From Rosettibacter firmus (GTDB lineage: Bacteria > Bacteroidota > Ignavibacteria > Ignavibacteriales > Melioribacteraceae): DNA of 64,000 bases. The stretch spans positions 1,488,001-1,552,000 of the forward strand of contig NZ_JAYKGJ010000001.1 in the NCBI RefSeq assembly GCF_036860695.1. The letters are read 5' to 3'. Below are positions 9,601 through 18,888 of this stretch, piece after piece. Under the pieces are notes generated by a model. The model searched no databases. It had not been told where the DNA came from and saw only the letters and a program-made list of their open reading frames with translations. Each line of letters opens with the position of its first letter. Positions within the stretch are counted from its first letter, which is position 1. The translations under genes and the position numbers were made by a program.

Positions 9601-9763
9601 AAGTCGTATGTCAATGGGAATCGCTGTAATCGGCGGTTTGATTTTTTCAACATTATTAACACTATATGTAATTCCAGTAGTATATTCATATCTATCAGAA
9701 AAAACAAAAACAGTTAGCAACGTAGTTGTTGAAAAAGTTGAAGAAGCATATGTTGCTAAATAA
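6674..9763 (+). CDS. RND multidrug efflux transporter, HAE1 (AcrB-like) family
   Basis: A 1029-residue inner-membrane pump with the duplicated 12-TM RND plan: TM1, a large periplasmic porter/docking domain, TM2-TM7, a second periplasmic domain and TM8-TM12. The N-terminus has the typical SIRRPVLAIVMSL start. The proton-relay residues of the HAE1 family are visible: paired Asp in TM4 (GIVVDDAIVVLENI, about residues 397-410) and the TM10 Lys (LVTKNGILIVEFANQ). The paired Asp argues for the hydrophobe/drug class and against the heavy-metal class. It forms an operon with the upstream adaptor. Energy source is the proton motive force and the trimer would sit in the inner membrane. The export substrate is unknown. 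Confidence 0.93.
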   Translation: MSLSSVSIRRPVLAIVMSLTIILFGIIGYTFLGVREYPSIDPPIITVSTTYVGANADVIESQITEPLEEQINGIAGIRSLTSVSRDGRSVITVEFDVSVDLEAAANDVRDRVSIARARLPQDVDPPVISKADADAIPIVFLNIKSDKKNLLQLSDIAQNIFKERLQTIPGVSQVNIWGERRYSMRLWMDPAQLAAHGITPLDIRNALNRENIELPSGRIEGNNTELTVRTLSRLTSEEDFNNLIIKESNGIIVRLKDVGYAQLYPENDRSILRRDGTPMVGVVLIPQPGANHIQIVDEFYKRIEQIKKDLPPDIELGIGFDVTKYIRNSISEVKETILLAFGLVILIIFFFLRDWRTTLIPIIAIPVSLIGSFFIMYLANFSINVLTLLGLVLAIGIVVDDAIVVLENIYKKIEEGMNPIEAATKGSSEIFFAIISTTITLAAVFLPIMFLQGITGRLFVEFGVVIAGSVIISAFVALTLTPMLSSRLLKTKEKHSWFYYKTEPIFSWLEDFYRNTLESFMERKWLAIVIMIVSIMIIYLIGTNLQQELAPIEDRGEIRVQCTMPEGTSFEMMDRYIQQLARTIQDSIKETEAIISVTAGGGGASGANTGFVRLTLTDASKRKRSQQEIAEQITGITRRLNDARSFVIQSQSISTRRGGLPVQYVVQAPDFEKLREVVPKFLEAAQEDPTFATVDVNLKFNKPEIVVEINRTKARELGVTALDITQTLQLAYSGQRFGYFIMNGKQYQVIGQVLRENRNKPVDLASLYVRNNRGELIQLDNLITMKERSNPPQLYRFNRYVSATFSASLAPGKTIGDGIKAMDNIAKKVLDDNFSTALEGASKDFVESSSSLLFTFLLALILIYLTLAAQFESFRDPFIIMFTVPLAIAGAVFSLWYFNQTLNIFSEIGQIMLIGLVTKNGILIVEFANQKKAQGLSVIDAVKEAARLRLRPILMTSFSTILGTLPIALALGAGSESRMSMGIAVIGGLIFSTLLTLYVIPVVYSYLSEKTKTVSNVVVEKVEEAYVAK

Positions 9764-9919
9764 AAACAAGAATAAAACTTGAATAGAGCTTTTCTGTTTA
9801 AGTTTTCCGATTGAATTATTTTAAAACAATTTCTTAATTAAAACTATTTATTGTTCTCTATCTCGCCTTATAAATTTATATTGCATCTACATTTTTCATA
9901 ATATTATAAATGGTGAATT

Positions 9920-11221
9920 ATGCATAATTCCATAAAAGAAAAACCTGCTATATTTTCTTTTTCCAAAAATTTCTGGATAGTTATTCTTATGGAATTCTTC
10001 GAAAGAGGTTCTTACTATGGTGTAATGTCTGTACTTTCAGTTTACTTAATATTAAGTAGTAACGAAGGTGGATTGGGTTTTTCTAAAGAAAGTGTTGGTA
10101 TTATTAAAAGCACAATAACACCACTTCTTTATTTTTTGCCTATTCTTTCTGGAGCAATTGCAGATAGATTTGGTTATCGAAAAACGCTGATGTTTGCTTT
10201 TATAATGATGAGTGCTGGTTATTTTTTCACATCATTGTTTTCTTCATATCCATTAGTGTTTGCAAGTTTAATCTTAATGGCAATTGGAGCTGGATTTTTC
10301 AAACCAATAATTTCAGGCACAATAGCAAGAACTACTGATAAATCTAATTCTACTTTAGCATTTGGAATTTATTACTGGTCAATAAATCTTGGGGCTTTTT
10401 TATTTCCACTTATTCTTGTTCCAATCTTAAAACAAATTTCCTGGTCATATATTTTCATAATGGCTTCTGTTGGAACAGGCTGGCTTTTATTTTTAAATAT
10501 TTTTGTTTATAAAGAACCAGATAAACCAGAAAACACAAAAGCATTAAAAACTGTTTTGTTTGATATGATTAAAGTTCTTGGCGATTTTAGATTTGTATTT
10601 ATGATTGTCATCTATTCTGGTTTCTGGATTTTGTACTTTCAACAATTTGATACTGTGTTATGGTATGTAAAAGATTATGTTGATGCCACACCAGTAAATA
10701 ATATTGTAAATTCTTTTCTATCAATTTTTATTTCTAATCCCGACTGGAAATTTGATGTTGAACATGTAACTGTAATAAATGCTGGAACAATTATTCTTTT
10801 GCAAATTTTCATTTCAAATTTTGTTAAAAACTTTAAAGCTTTACCAACAATGATTGCTGGTATAAGTCTCGGTACAATTGGAATGGCAATTCTTGCAATA
10901 TCAACTCATCCATATGTATTTATACTTGGAATAATTATTTTTTCGATTGGAGAAATGACTGCACATCCAAAATTTATTAGTTATGTTGGTTTGATAGCAC
11001 CCGAAGATAAAAAAGCACTTTATCTTGGGTATGCATTTTTATATGGCGTGATAGGAAGTGGAATAGGTGGTGTTCTGGGTGCAAATCTTTATGTTCATTT
11101 TGTTGATAACTTAAAAAATCCAACAATTCTCTGGATTATCTTTAGTTCAATTGGATTATTAACAATAATAGGTTTGTTACTTTATAATAAATTTTTTGCA
11201 CCCAAGAATCTTGATGTATAA
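9920..11221 (+). CDS. MFS transporter, POT/PTR-like (peptide transporter family)
   Basis: A 433-residue major-facilitator protein with about 12 helices. The early motif EFFERGSYYGVMSVLSVYL (about residues 22-40) matches the ExxER...YYG signature of proton-dependent oligopeptide transporters, and GAIADRFGYRKTL is the MFS loop 2-3 motif. A longer hydrophilic insert lies in the middle (about residues 235-275). Family members bring di- and tripeptides into the cell with protons, but Bacteroidota carry many POT-like proteins of unknown substrate. It stands alone, 157 bases after the RND pump gene. Confidence 0.75.
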   Translation: MHNSIKEKPAIFSFSKNFWIVILMEFFERGSYYGVMSVLSVYLILSSNEGGLGFSKESVGIIKSTITPLLYFLPILSGAIADRFGYRKTLMFAFIMMSAGYFFTSLFSSYPLVFASLILMAIGAGFFKPIISGTIARTTDKSNSTLAFGIYYWSINLGAFLFPLILVPILKQISWSYIFIMASVGTGWLLFLNIFVYKEPDKPENTKALKTVLFDMIKVLGDFRFVFMIVIYSGFWILYFQQFDTVLWYVKDYVDATPVNNIVNSFLSIFISNPDWKFDVEHVTVINAGTIILLQIFISNFVKNFKALPTMIAGISLGTIGMAILAISTHPYVFILGIIIFSIGEMTAHPKFISYVGLIAPEDKKALYLGYAFLYGVIGSGIGGVLGANLYVHFVDNLKNPTILWIIFSSIGLLTIIGLLLYNKFFAPKNLDV

Positions 11222-11384
11222 AGAAATTATTTGTGTGCTAAAAATAAATCAATGTGTTTTTTATTTTAATAAAAAGTGAGGTTATGTTTTCTAATTGACT
11301 TTTATTTTTTTGTGTTGGAGTTCTATTAATATCAATATTATTTCATAAATTTTGTTATTCTATTAAAAGATAATCAGAAATAAA

Positions 11385-13061
11385 ATGAAGTATTTATATC
11401 CAATTGCATTAATAATTCTATCATTTAATATTTTATTAGCCCAGCAGGAAAATGTACCAATCGATCATAATGTTTATGTTTTTCTGAAAGAAATGAAAGT
11501 AAAAAAGATTATATCCTTTATTCATGATGATAATCCTAAAATGTCTCGCTCAGAAGTTAGAAAGTATCTCGAAGTAATTGAATCAAAAAAAGATTTGTTA
11601 AGTCAAACTGAAAAAAAGTTATTGAAGAAATTTCAAGATGAATTTTATGATGATAAAGCTGATTCAACCAATACAATGCAGTTTTTAGGTAAAACAGAAA
11701 AGTTTTCAAAAGACATTTTTGATATGTTCAGTCAAAAAATAAAATATATTTATGCTTATAGAGAAGAAAAAGCAAATTTATATCTGGAAATGATTGGCAG
11801 AGCCATGTATGGTCAAAATATTAAAGAAGAAGTGAATAATTCTGAATTATTTGATATTGGATTTAGATTGCGAGGAACTTTGTTCGATAGATTGGGATAT
11901 AACTTAACAGTTCAAAAAGGTGCAGTTGCTGGTTCTACAAATTATGCAACAGTATTCGATCCACGTTTGAAATATAATTTCAAGTTCTATGAGAATATAG
12001 AAAATGTTAGTAATTATGATTTTACAGAAGGTTATTTAAGATATTACACACAACCAGTTGAAAATATGGATTTATCTTTTCAAATAGGAAGAGAAAAAAT
12101 AAAATTAGGTTATGGATATGGTAGTAAATTAGTTTTATCTGGTGATCATCCTTATCTCGATTTTATTAGAATGGATTTTAATTATGGCATAATTAGTTTT
12201 TCTTCCTTGCATGCAACAACTGTGGGCGAATTTCATGAAGATCGTTCGCTCAATTACACAAAGTTTTATGCATACAACAAAATGAAATTTATGTTTAAGA
12301 ATTTGTTCGAAGCAGGGATTGGTGAAGCAGTTATTTATACTGGAAGAGGAATTGATTTAGCTTATCTAAATCCATTTGCTTTTTATAAATTCGAGGAGAT
12401 GTCCCTACAGGATAGAGATAATGGAGTTTTATTTTTAGATTTTCAATCAGACTTTCTTAAAGATATAGAATTTCAGGCTACTTTCTTTTTAGATGAAAAT
12501 ATTCTTTCGCATCTTCAAGATTTAGAATTATTTTCGAACAAAACTGCTTATCAAATAGGAGCGTTCTGGTACTCACCTTTATCAATTAACGATCTATCAT
12601 TAATACTGGAATACACTAAAATTCGACCGTATGTTTATTCACACACTAATTTGAAAAACTCTTATACAGCACATGGTGAATTACTTGGACACAGAATTGG
12701 TCCAAATGCAGATGAAATTTATTTGAGTTTATCATATAACTTAAATGAAAGACTTAGAACAAATTTTCAATATCAACATATACGCAAAGGCAAAAATATT
12801 TATGATGCTTCTGGTAATTTAGTTTTTAATGCTGGAGGAAATCCATTTGAAGCGTATCGTTATGAAATTGATCCCCAGTATATTAAATTTTTAGATGGAG
12901 AAAGAATTAATCAAGATATATTTGCAATTAATATAAGATATGAACCGTTTAGAGAAGTGTTTTTCGATTTGAATTATAACTATACTATAGAAAAAAGTAT
13001 TACAAAAAGTAAAAATAGATTTTCGAGTTATGCATATTTAAAAATGTCACTTGAGTTTTAA
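11385..13061 (+). CDS. Outer-membrane beta-barrel protein, Wzi-like capsule assembly family
   Basis: A 558-residue exported protein. A signal peptide (about residues 1-19, ending ...NILLAQQ) is followed by a helical, charged region (20-130) and then by a long series of alternating hydrophobic/aromatic strands typical of an outer-membrane barrel, ending in a strand with a terminal Phe (YLKMSLEF). The central stretch (IGREKIKLGYGYGSKLVLSG, then IYTGRGIDLAYLNPFAFYKF) resembles Wzi-family capsule-assembly barrels, which bind surface polysaccharide. It is a single gene convergent with the downstream kinase, with an 18-base gap. The barrel nature is well supported; the Wzi label is moderate. Confidence 0.65.
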   Translation: MKYLYPIALIILSFNILLAQQENVPIDHNVYVFLKEMKVKKIISFIHDDNPKMSRSEVRKYLEVIESKKDLLSQTEKKLLKKFQDEFYDDKADSTNTMQFLGKTEKFSKDIFDMFSQKIKYIYAYREEKANLYLEMIGRAMYGQNIKEEVNNSELFDIGFRLRGTLFDRLGYNLTVQKGAVAGSTNYATVFDPRLKYNFKFYENIENVSNYDFTEGYLRYYTQPVENMDLSFQIGREKIKLGYGYGSKLVLSGDHPYLDFIRMDFNYGIISFSSLHATTVGEFHEDRSLNYTKFYAYNKMKFMFKNLFEAGIGEAVIYTGRGIDLAYLNPFAFYKFEEMSLQDRDNGVLFLDFQSDFLKDIEFQATFFLDENILSHLQDLELFSNKTAYQIGAFWYSPLSINDLSLILEYTKIRPYVYSHTNLKNSYTAHGELLGHRIGPNADEIYLSLSYNLNERLRTNFQYQHIRKGKNIYDASGNLVFNAGGNPFEAYRYEIDPQYIKFLDGERINQDIFAINIRYEPFREVFFDLNYNYTIEKSITKSKNRFSSYAYLKMSLEF

Positions 13062-13078
13062 AATTATGTTTTGAACTA

Positions 13079-14911
13079 TTAATTGGTTTTAATATTATGG
13101 AGAGTAAAACTAAATGTGCTTCCTTTTCCCGGTTCACTTTCGACCCAGATTTTTCCACCAAGTTTTTCAATCAATTCCTTGCATATTGATAAACCGAGAC
13201 CGGTTCCTTTTTCATTTGCAGTTCCACGTGTAGTAAATCCTTTTTCACCACCAAATATTTTAGGTAAATTTTCTTCTGGTATTCCTATGCCATTATCGAT
13301 TACTTGAATTTTATATCCATCGTTTTCTTTTGTTGCAATTATTTGAATGATTCCTTTGCGGGGTGTATACTTTATTGCATTTGATATTAAGTTTCTCAAA
13401 ATTGTATTTAATGAATGTTGATCTGTAATTATTTCAAAAGAAGGATCAACTTTTTCTATTATCTTAATCTCTTTATCGTTTATAATGGGCTGATAAAGAT
13501 TTATAACTTTTTTTACTTCATCAAATAAATTCAATTCTTTTGGTTCTATTTTTATTCTTCCGCTTTCCAATCGAGACCAATCAAGAATGTTTTCCAGAAG
13601 TTGAAATTGATTTTTGACTATTACATCAAGACTATGGGCATATTCTTTTATTTCTTGATAAGTAAGATATTCGGCACTTGTTGCCAGTAATTCTGTATAT
13701 CCAAGGATTGGAGTAAATGGACCCCGAAGATCGTGAGCTAAAATGGAAATGAATTTATCTTTGCTTTTATTTAAATCTTCAAGTTGTTTGGTGTATTTTT
13801 TTATTTCTTCTTCTTTTTGCTTTCTATCAGTTATATCTATTTCAATCCCAACAATGTAAGTCTTCCCATTTGAATTATCTTTGATGGGAAATTTGTGAGT
13901 AAGCCAGACATACTTTTTCCCTTCAGTTTCAATTGTTTCTTCAAAAACTTTTGATTTCATGCTACTTAAAATTTCGAGATCATTTATTCTTAATTTCTCT
14001 ACAATTTCTTTATCCCATATATCAGAGTCTTTCAATCCTTTCCATTCACCATTCCTGAAATTTAAAGGTAAGTATTGCTCGGCAATTTTATTCATGTATA
14101 TTAAGTTTCCCTCGGCATCTTTAATAAAAGTACTCATTGGTGCATTATCGAGAAATTCATAAAATTGTTCTCTACTTAGTTTCAATTCTTTTGTGTGTAA
14201 ATAGATTTTTCTGAATGAAAAAAGAATTATTAGTAAACCGGAAATCCAGATAAAGGTATGTACAATAATGTTATTTTTTGCCTGTCTACGATAATAATTG
14301 TTATAATCCAAAGAAGATATGGCAACACTATAAATGCCTTTAATATCTCCTTCTTTATTTTCGTTAGAATGACAGGTTAAACATTCCTTTTTAATTATTA
14401 ATGGACGTGCATAACGAAAATATTCATGATTATTTAATGTATCATAAGAAAAGAAATCAATTTTCCCGGCTTTGAATTCATTATAAGCTTTATTTTCAAA
14501 TTTATCTGGCAAATTTGTTTCTTTAATAGGATTTAAGCTTACAATTCGTGTAATTATATTTTTATCGCTTGAAATAATGATTGGTTGTTTTTTATGTAAA
14601 AAAATTGCTGTATCAACAATACCTGAAAGATCTTTTTTTGTGCTTTCTTTTTCTGTGTGGGCTAATAATCGATGAAATAAATCCCAGGTTTTGTTATTTA
14701 TATCTCTTAGAACAAAGGATTTTGATTCTGTTAACGCAAAGGTAGTTTTTTCTTTTTGTAAATCATTTAATTTCCATATTAAAAAGAAAAGTATTATTAA
14801 TGTCCATCCAAATATTAAAACCGAAAAGATGAACCTGTAATAGTTCAAAATTTTTTTGGTGTTATCATCTCTATATAGTAGACCAAAGTTTTGTTTATGT
14901 TTACTTTTCAT
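13079..14911 (-). CDS. Sensor histidine kinase with heme-binding-type periplasmic domain (DUF3365/Tll0287-like) and PAS
   Basis: A 610-residue membrane kinase. TM1 is at about residues 27-48, a periplasmic domain spans 50-215 and TM2 is at about 216-236. The periplasmic part contains a CxxCH motif (Cys177-His181, CLTCH), which in DUF3365/Tll0287-like domains binds c-type heme. A PAS domain follows (250-365), then a short coiled coil, HisKA with the phospho-accepting His393 (ILAHDLRGPF) and a HATPase_c domain with N and G boxes (GTGLGLSICKELIEKLGG). A redox or diatomic-gas input is plausible. No response regulator is adjacent, so the partner is unknown. Confidence 0.85.
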   Translation of the reverse strand: MKSKHKQNFGLLYRDDNTKKILNYYRFIFSVLIFGWTLIILFFLIWKLNDLQKEKTTFALTESKSFVLRDINNKTWDLFHRLLAHTEKESTKKDLSGIVDTAIFLHKKQPIIISSDKNIITRIVSLNPIKETNLPDKFENKAYNEFKAGKIDFFSYDTLNNHEYFRYARPLIIKKECLTCHSNENKEGDIKGIYSVAISSLDYNNYYRRQAKNNIIVHTFIWISGLLIILFSFRKIYLHTKELKLSREQFYEFLDNAPMSTFIKDAEGNLIYMNKIAEQYLPLNFRNGEWKGLKDSDIWDKEIVEKLRINDLEILSSMKSKVFEETIETEGKKYVWLTHKFPIKDNSNGKTYIVGIEIDITDRKQKEEEIKKYTKQLEDLNKSKDKFISILAHDLRGPFTPILGYTELLATSAEYLTYQEIKEYAHSLDVIVKNQFQLLENILDWSRLESGRIKIEPKELNLFDEVKKVINLYQPIINDKEIKIIEKVDPSFEIITDQHSLNTILRNLISNAIKYTPRKGIIQIIATKENDGYKIQVIDNGIGIPEENLPKIFGGEKGFTTRGTANEKGTGLGLSICKELIEKLGGKIWVESEPGKGSTFSFTLHNIKTN

Positions 14912-14990
14912 ATAATTATTTTTTTCTTAAGATAAAGATATTGTTTCTAATATTAATTACAAATTAGGCTGTGTGTTTAAAACTTTGGGG

Positions 14991-15060
14991 ATAGAGGGAA
15001 GTAGAGGAACCGATGTTGAGGGCAAAACATCGGCAAGAGGAACTTCCCTCTATTTTTTTA
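14991..15060 (+). terminator. Long two-part hairpin followed by a T-run; isolated terminator or structured RNA
   Basis: A perfect 12-bp inverted repeat (arms 14991-15002 and 15042-15053) encloses a second 8-bp stem (15010-15017 with 15026-15033). The purine-rich internal loop carries the direct repeat AGAGGAA (15003-15009 and 15036-15042). A run of seven Ts follows on the plus strand. It lies between the leftward aspS and leftward kinase genes, so the apparent terminator points against both. It may end antisense transcripts or be the 3' end of a small RNA. Confidence 0.55.
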
Positions 15061-15248
15061 ATGAAAGGAATAGATTGAATAGATTTTTTAAATGATTTCA
15101 TATTTTATGCTTTTACTTATTCAGGATAAATAAAGCAGGATAATTCTTACTTAATTATCGGAAAATTCTTTTTAAAGTTTAATCCGGAATCTATTAAGTT
15201 ACGAATTAAGACTTAATATTCAATAAACTCAAATACTTGAATAATGAA

Positions 15249-17015
15249 TCATCTAATTTTTATGTGTAACTCTGCCAATTGTGCTTCGTCAACATACGAA
15301 GGTGAATCGTCCATTAAAGAGATACCACTTGATGTTTTAGGAAATGCTATTACATCGCGAATAGATGATTTACCAGCAAAGAGCATTACAAGTCGATCGA
15401 ATCCAAATGCTATACCACCATGAGGTGGAGCACCATATTTAAATGCATTCATCAAGAAACCAAATTTTTCCTGTGCTTCTGCTTCGCTTATTCCGAGTAC
15501 TTTAAACATCTTTGCCTGTAAATCTGCATTATGAATTCTTATACTACCACCGGCTATTTCATTTCCATTCAAAACAAGATCGTATGCACGAGCTTTTACT
15601 TTGAGGGGATCGGTTTCCATTAATGGAATATCTTCAATTCTTGGTGAGGTAAATGGATGATGCATTGCATAATATCGTTTGGTTTCGTCATCCCATTCAA
15701 ACAATGGAAAGTCTGTTACCCATAATAAAGATGGTTTAGCATCAGGTTTTATTAAGTTCATTCTTTTTGCCATTTCTAAACGAAGAGTTCCCATAATGGA
15801 AAGAGTTTTTAATTTTTCGCCAGTTAGTAATAACAATAAATCACCGGGTTGAGCGTTAGTTCTTAGAATTAAATTTTTCTTTTCTTCTTCGCTTAGAAAT
15901 TTAGCAATAGGAGCTTCTAAATCATTTTCTTTAACACGCATCCAGATTAAACCACCAGCTCCTAATTTTTTTGCATAATCTGTTAAACCATCTAATTGAT
16001 TTCTTGTATAATCACCGCAGCCCTGTGCTACTAATCCTGTAATTATGCCATTTTTTGATATGGATTCTTTGAAGACACGAAATTCTGAATTTTTAAATAC
16101 ATCATTAAGTGTTATTAATTCAAGACCAAATCTCAAATCTGGTTTATCGCTTCCATATTTTTCCATTGCTTCATCAAAACTTAAACGCGGGAGGGGAGTC
16201 TCTAAATCGATATTCCAGATCTCTTTAAAGAAAATTTTCATTAAACCTTCTGCCATTTCAAGAACATCGTCTACATCAACAAAAGACATTTCTACATCAA
16301 TCTGTGTAAATTCATATTGTCGATCTGCTCTTAAATCTTCATCACGAAAACATTTTACTATTTGGAAATATCTATCGAATCCAGCGACCATTAAAATTTG
16401 TTTATAAGTTTGTGGAGATTGAGGGAGAGCATAAAATTTCCCTTTATGAAGTCTGCTTGGTACAAGGAAATCTCTTGCCCCTTCTGGTGTACTTTTCATT
16501 AAAACTGGAGTTTCTATTTCAATAAATCCATTTGAGTCAAAATATTTTCTTGTAAGTTGATACATTTTATGTCGAAGCAGTAAATTTTTTTGCATCTCAC
16601 TTCTTCTTAGATCGAGGTATCGATACTTTAATCGAATATCTTCACTTACATCAATATTGTCTTCAATTTGAAAAGGAGGAGTTTCTGATTGATTGAGAAT
16701 TATGAGTTTATCTGCCATTACATCTATGTTTCCAGTTTCAATAGAAGGATTTTCTGTACCTTCTGGTCTTCTTCTTACTTTACCTTCTACAGAAATAACG
16801 TATTCACTTCTTAATTTTTTTGCCAGTTCGTGAGCTTCGGCATTGTAGCTTGGTTCAAAGACAACCTGAGTTATTCCATAACGATCTCGTAACTCAATAA
16901 AAATTACACCACCTAAATCGCGTCTTGTGGCAACCCAGCCGTTAAGAACAACTTCCTGTCCAATGTTTGATTCTCTTAATTCACCGCATGTATGTGTTCT
17001 TTTCTTGAATTTCAT
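15249..17015 (-). CDS. aspS: Aspartyl-tRNA synthetase
   Basis: A 588-residue class II synthetase of the bacterial type. An N-terminal OB-fold anticodon domain (1-110, GVIFIELRDRYGITQVVFEP) leads into the catalytic core. A GAD insertion domain lies at about 290-420 and class II motif 3 near the C-terminus (HGGIAFGFDRLVMLFAG). It charges tRNA-Asp. The length matches bacterial AspRS. Whether it also acts on tRNA-Asn depends on GatCAB elsewhere and is not visible here. The ATG at 17015 is preceded by AAGGAGTAG, a strong ribosome site. Confidence 0.97.
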   Translation of the reverse strand: MKFKKRTHTCGELRESNIGQEVVLNGWVATRRDLGGVIFIELRDRYGITQVVFEPSYNAEAHELAKKLRSEYVISVEGKVRRRPEGTENPSIETGNIDVMADKLIILNQSETPPFQIEDNIDVSEDIRLKYRYLDLRRSEMQKNLLLRHKMYQLTRKYFDSNGFIEIETPVLMKSTPEGARDFLVPSRLHKGKFYALPQSPQTYKQILMVAGFDRYFQIVKCFRDEDLRADRQYEFTQIDVEMSFVDVDDVLEMAEGLMKIFFKEIWNIDLETPLPRLSFDEAMEKYGSDKPDLRFGLELITLNDVFKNSEFRVFKESISKNGIITGLVAQGCGDYTRNQLDGLTDYAKKLGAGGLIWMRVKENDLEAPIAKFLSEEEKKNLILRTNAQPGDLLLLLTGEKLKTLSIMGTLRLEMAKRMNLIKPDAKPSLLWVTDFPLFEWDDETKRYYAMHHPFTSPRIEDIPLMETDPLKVKARAYDLVLNGNEIAGGSIRIHNADLQAKMFKVLGISEAEAQEKFGFLMNAFKYGAPPHGGIAFGFDRLVMLFAGKSSIRDVIAFPKTSSGISLMDDSPSYVDEAQLAELHIKIR

Positions 17016-17175
17016 TTTATAGACTACTCCTTAAATTTATACTGGGAAATCAAAAAAATTTTAGCAAAAATAAAGAATAATTGAAGGTATTACAAATTTT
17101 TGAGATTGTTTGAATGTAACATTACCTATATTTGTTAATTAAAATATTTTGTTTAATAAACATTATAAAAATATC

Positions 17176-18309
17176 ATGTTAATTATTGCTGATGAAAACA
17201 TTCCACAAGTAAAAGATGCTTTCAGTTCTTTTGGAGAAGTAAAATTATTTGCAGGGAGATCAATTACCAATAAAGATTTACTTGATGCTGATGTTCTCCT
17301 TGTTCGTTCAGTTACAAAAGTAAATAAAGAATTACTGGAAAATACTAAAATAAAATTTGTTGCAACAGCAACTATTGGTACTGATCATATTGATAAAGAA
17401 TATTTAAAAGAAAGAAATATAGTTTTTGCAGATGCCGCAGGGTGTAATGCATATTCAGTTGCTGAGTATGTAATTTGTGCTATCGCCAGATTATTTAATA
17501 TATATAACAAAAAGTTTAATAATTCGAAAATTGGAATAATTGGATATGGTAACATTGGTAAAAAAGTTGCAGCTTTTGCCCGTACATTGGGTTTTAATGT
17601 ATTGATAAACGATCCACCACTTCAAAGAGAAGGATTTCCAGAAAACTTCTGTTCATTAGAAGAAGCTTTATCTGCTGATGTGATTACATTTCATGTTCCA
17701 CTTAATTTAGATGGAATCGATAAAACATTTCATTTGCTTGATGAAGAAAAGCTAAACTTAATAAAGAGTGAAGCAATATTAATTAATACTTCGCGTGGAC
17801 CAGTAGTGGATAACTTGGCTTTAAAGAAAAGATTAATAGAAAAAAATGATCTTTTAACAGTACTTGATGTTTGGGAAAATGAACCACAGATAGATACTCA
17901 ACTTCTTGGTTTGGTAAATATTTCAACGCCACACATTGCAGGCTATTCTTATGAAGGAAAAATAAATAGTACACTTTTTATATATAATAAGTTTTGTGAA
18001 TTTATGAATATTGAACCTGCATGGCATCCAGTTGTAAATAATGTAGAAAATAATATTATAACTGTTGATAACAACGAATCATTAGAAAAATTAATTGATA
18101 AAATTTGTTCTTATATATATGATATAAATGAAGATAGCAAACTTTTAAAGAAAGCAGTCAATTTTAATACAAATGAGTTGATTAAATATTTTGATAGCCT
18201 GAGAAAATATTATAGGATTCGCAGAGAGTTTAATAATTACACAATTAGATTGAGCAAGGAAGACGATAAACTGAAGGAAATTTTAAAGGTTCTTAGACTT
18301 CAAATTTAA
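17176..18309 (+). CDS. pdxB: 4-phosphoerythronate dehydrogenase (pyridoxal phosphate synthesis)
   Basis: A 377-residue D-isomer-specific 2-hydroxyacid dehydrogenase. It oxidises 4-phospho-D-erythronate in the DXP-dependent PLP pathway. The N-terminus MLIIADENIPQVKDAF matches PdxB. The Rossmann fold shows GIIGYGNIGKKVAAFAR. Catalytic Arg (NTSRGPVVD), Glu (DVWENEP) and His (TPHIAGYS) are all present. About 100 C-terminal residues form the extra domain that distinguishes PdxB from other family members. I prefer the ATG at 17176; an in-frame TTG at 17149 would add nine residues not typical of the family. It is divergent from aspS and shares a 160-base gap with it. Confidence 0.9.
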   Translation: MLIIADENIPQVKDAFSSFGEVKLFAGRSITNKDLLDADVLLVRSVTKVNKELLENTKIKFVATATIGTDHIDKEYLKERNIVFADAAGCNAYSVAEYVICAIARLFNIYNKKFNNSKIGIIGYGNIGKKVAAFARTLGFNVLINDPPLQREGFPENFCSLEEALSADVITFHVPLNLDGIDKTFHLLDEEKLNLIKSEAILINTSRGPVVDNLALKKRLIEKNDLLTVLDVWENEPQIDTQLLGLVNISTPHIAGYSYEGKINSTLFIYNKFCEFMNIEPAWHPVVNNVENNIITVDNNESLEKLIDKICSYIYDINEDSKLLKKAVNFNTNELIKYFDSLRKYYRIRREFNNYTIRLSKEDDKLKEILKVLRLQI

Positions 18310-18431
18310 TACCAATTAAGCCAGCCTTTTATTTTTTTGTTCAGATTATTAAAAAATATTTGCACATTTGTTGAATTTGCCTTATATTTTAAACCATAAA
18401 TTATGAATTACCTAAAAAAATAAGAGTAAAT

Positions 18432-18878
18432 ATGTTAGACGAATTAGATATTTCCATACTTAAAAAGCTCCAGGAAAATGGAAGAACTAAAAGGAGCGAA
18501 TTAGCAGATCTAATAGGTTTATCTCTACCTTCGCTTAGCGAAAGATTGAAAAAGTTAGAAGACAATAACGTAATTGAAGGTTACTATGCAAAGCTCAATC
18601 GTCATGTATTTGGTTATGATATTATGGTTTTTATAGTTGTTTTTATGGATTCATCTAAGAATTATGAAAAATTAATTGAGCATGTAAAAAAAACCCCAGA
18701 AATTCTGGAATGCCATGCAATTTTAGGTGAAGGTTCACATATTCTTAAAGCTATTGTGAAGGACACAAAGTCATTAGAGCAATTGCTAAGTAAAATTCAA
18801 TCATGGCAGGGAGTTACAAGAACGGTTACAAATTTTGTATTATCAACTATAAAGGAAACAACTAAAATAAATATCTAA
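18432..18878 (+). CDS. Lrp/AsnC family transcriptional regulator
   Basis: A 148-residue regulator with an N-terminal winged HTH (residues 1-55, LDISILKKLQENGRTKRSEL) and a C-terminal RAM/AsnC ligand-binding domain (65-145). Such proteins form octamers and respond to amino acids. Only 10 bases separate it from glnA downstream, so it is probably co-transcribed with glutamine synthetase and may control it in response to glutamine or another amino acid. The effector cannot be read from sequence. Confidence 0.9.
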   Translation: MLDELDISILKKLQENGRTKRSELADLIGLSLPSLSERLKKLEDNNVIEGYYAKLNRHVFGYDIMVFIVVFMDSSKNYEKLIEHVKKTPEILECHAILGEGSHILKAIVKDTKSLEQLLSKIQSWQGVTRTVTNFVLSTIKETTKINI

Positions 18879-18888
18879 GGAGTAAACT

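Noticed and set aside
13083-14162. Plus-strand frames inside the kinase gene
   Set aside because: They are antisense shadows of conserved kinase domains and lack ribosome sites.
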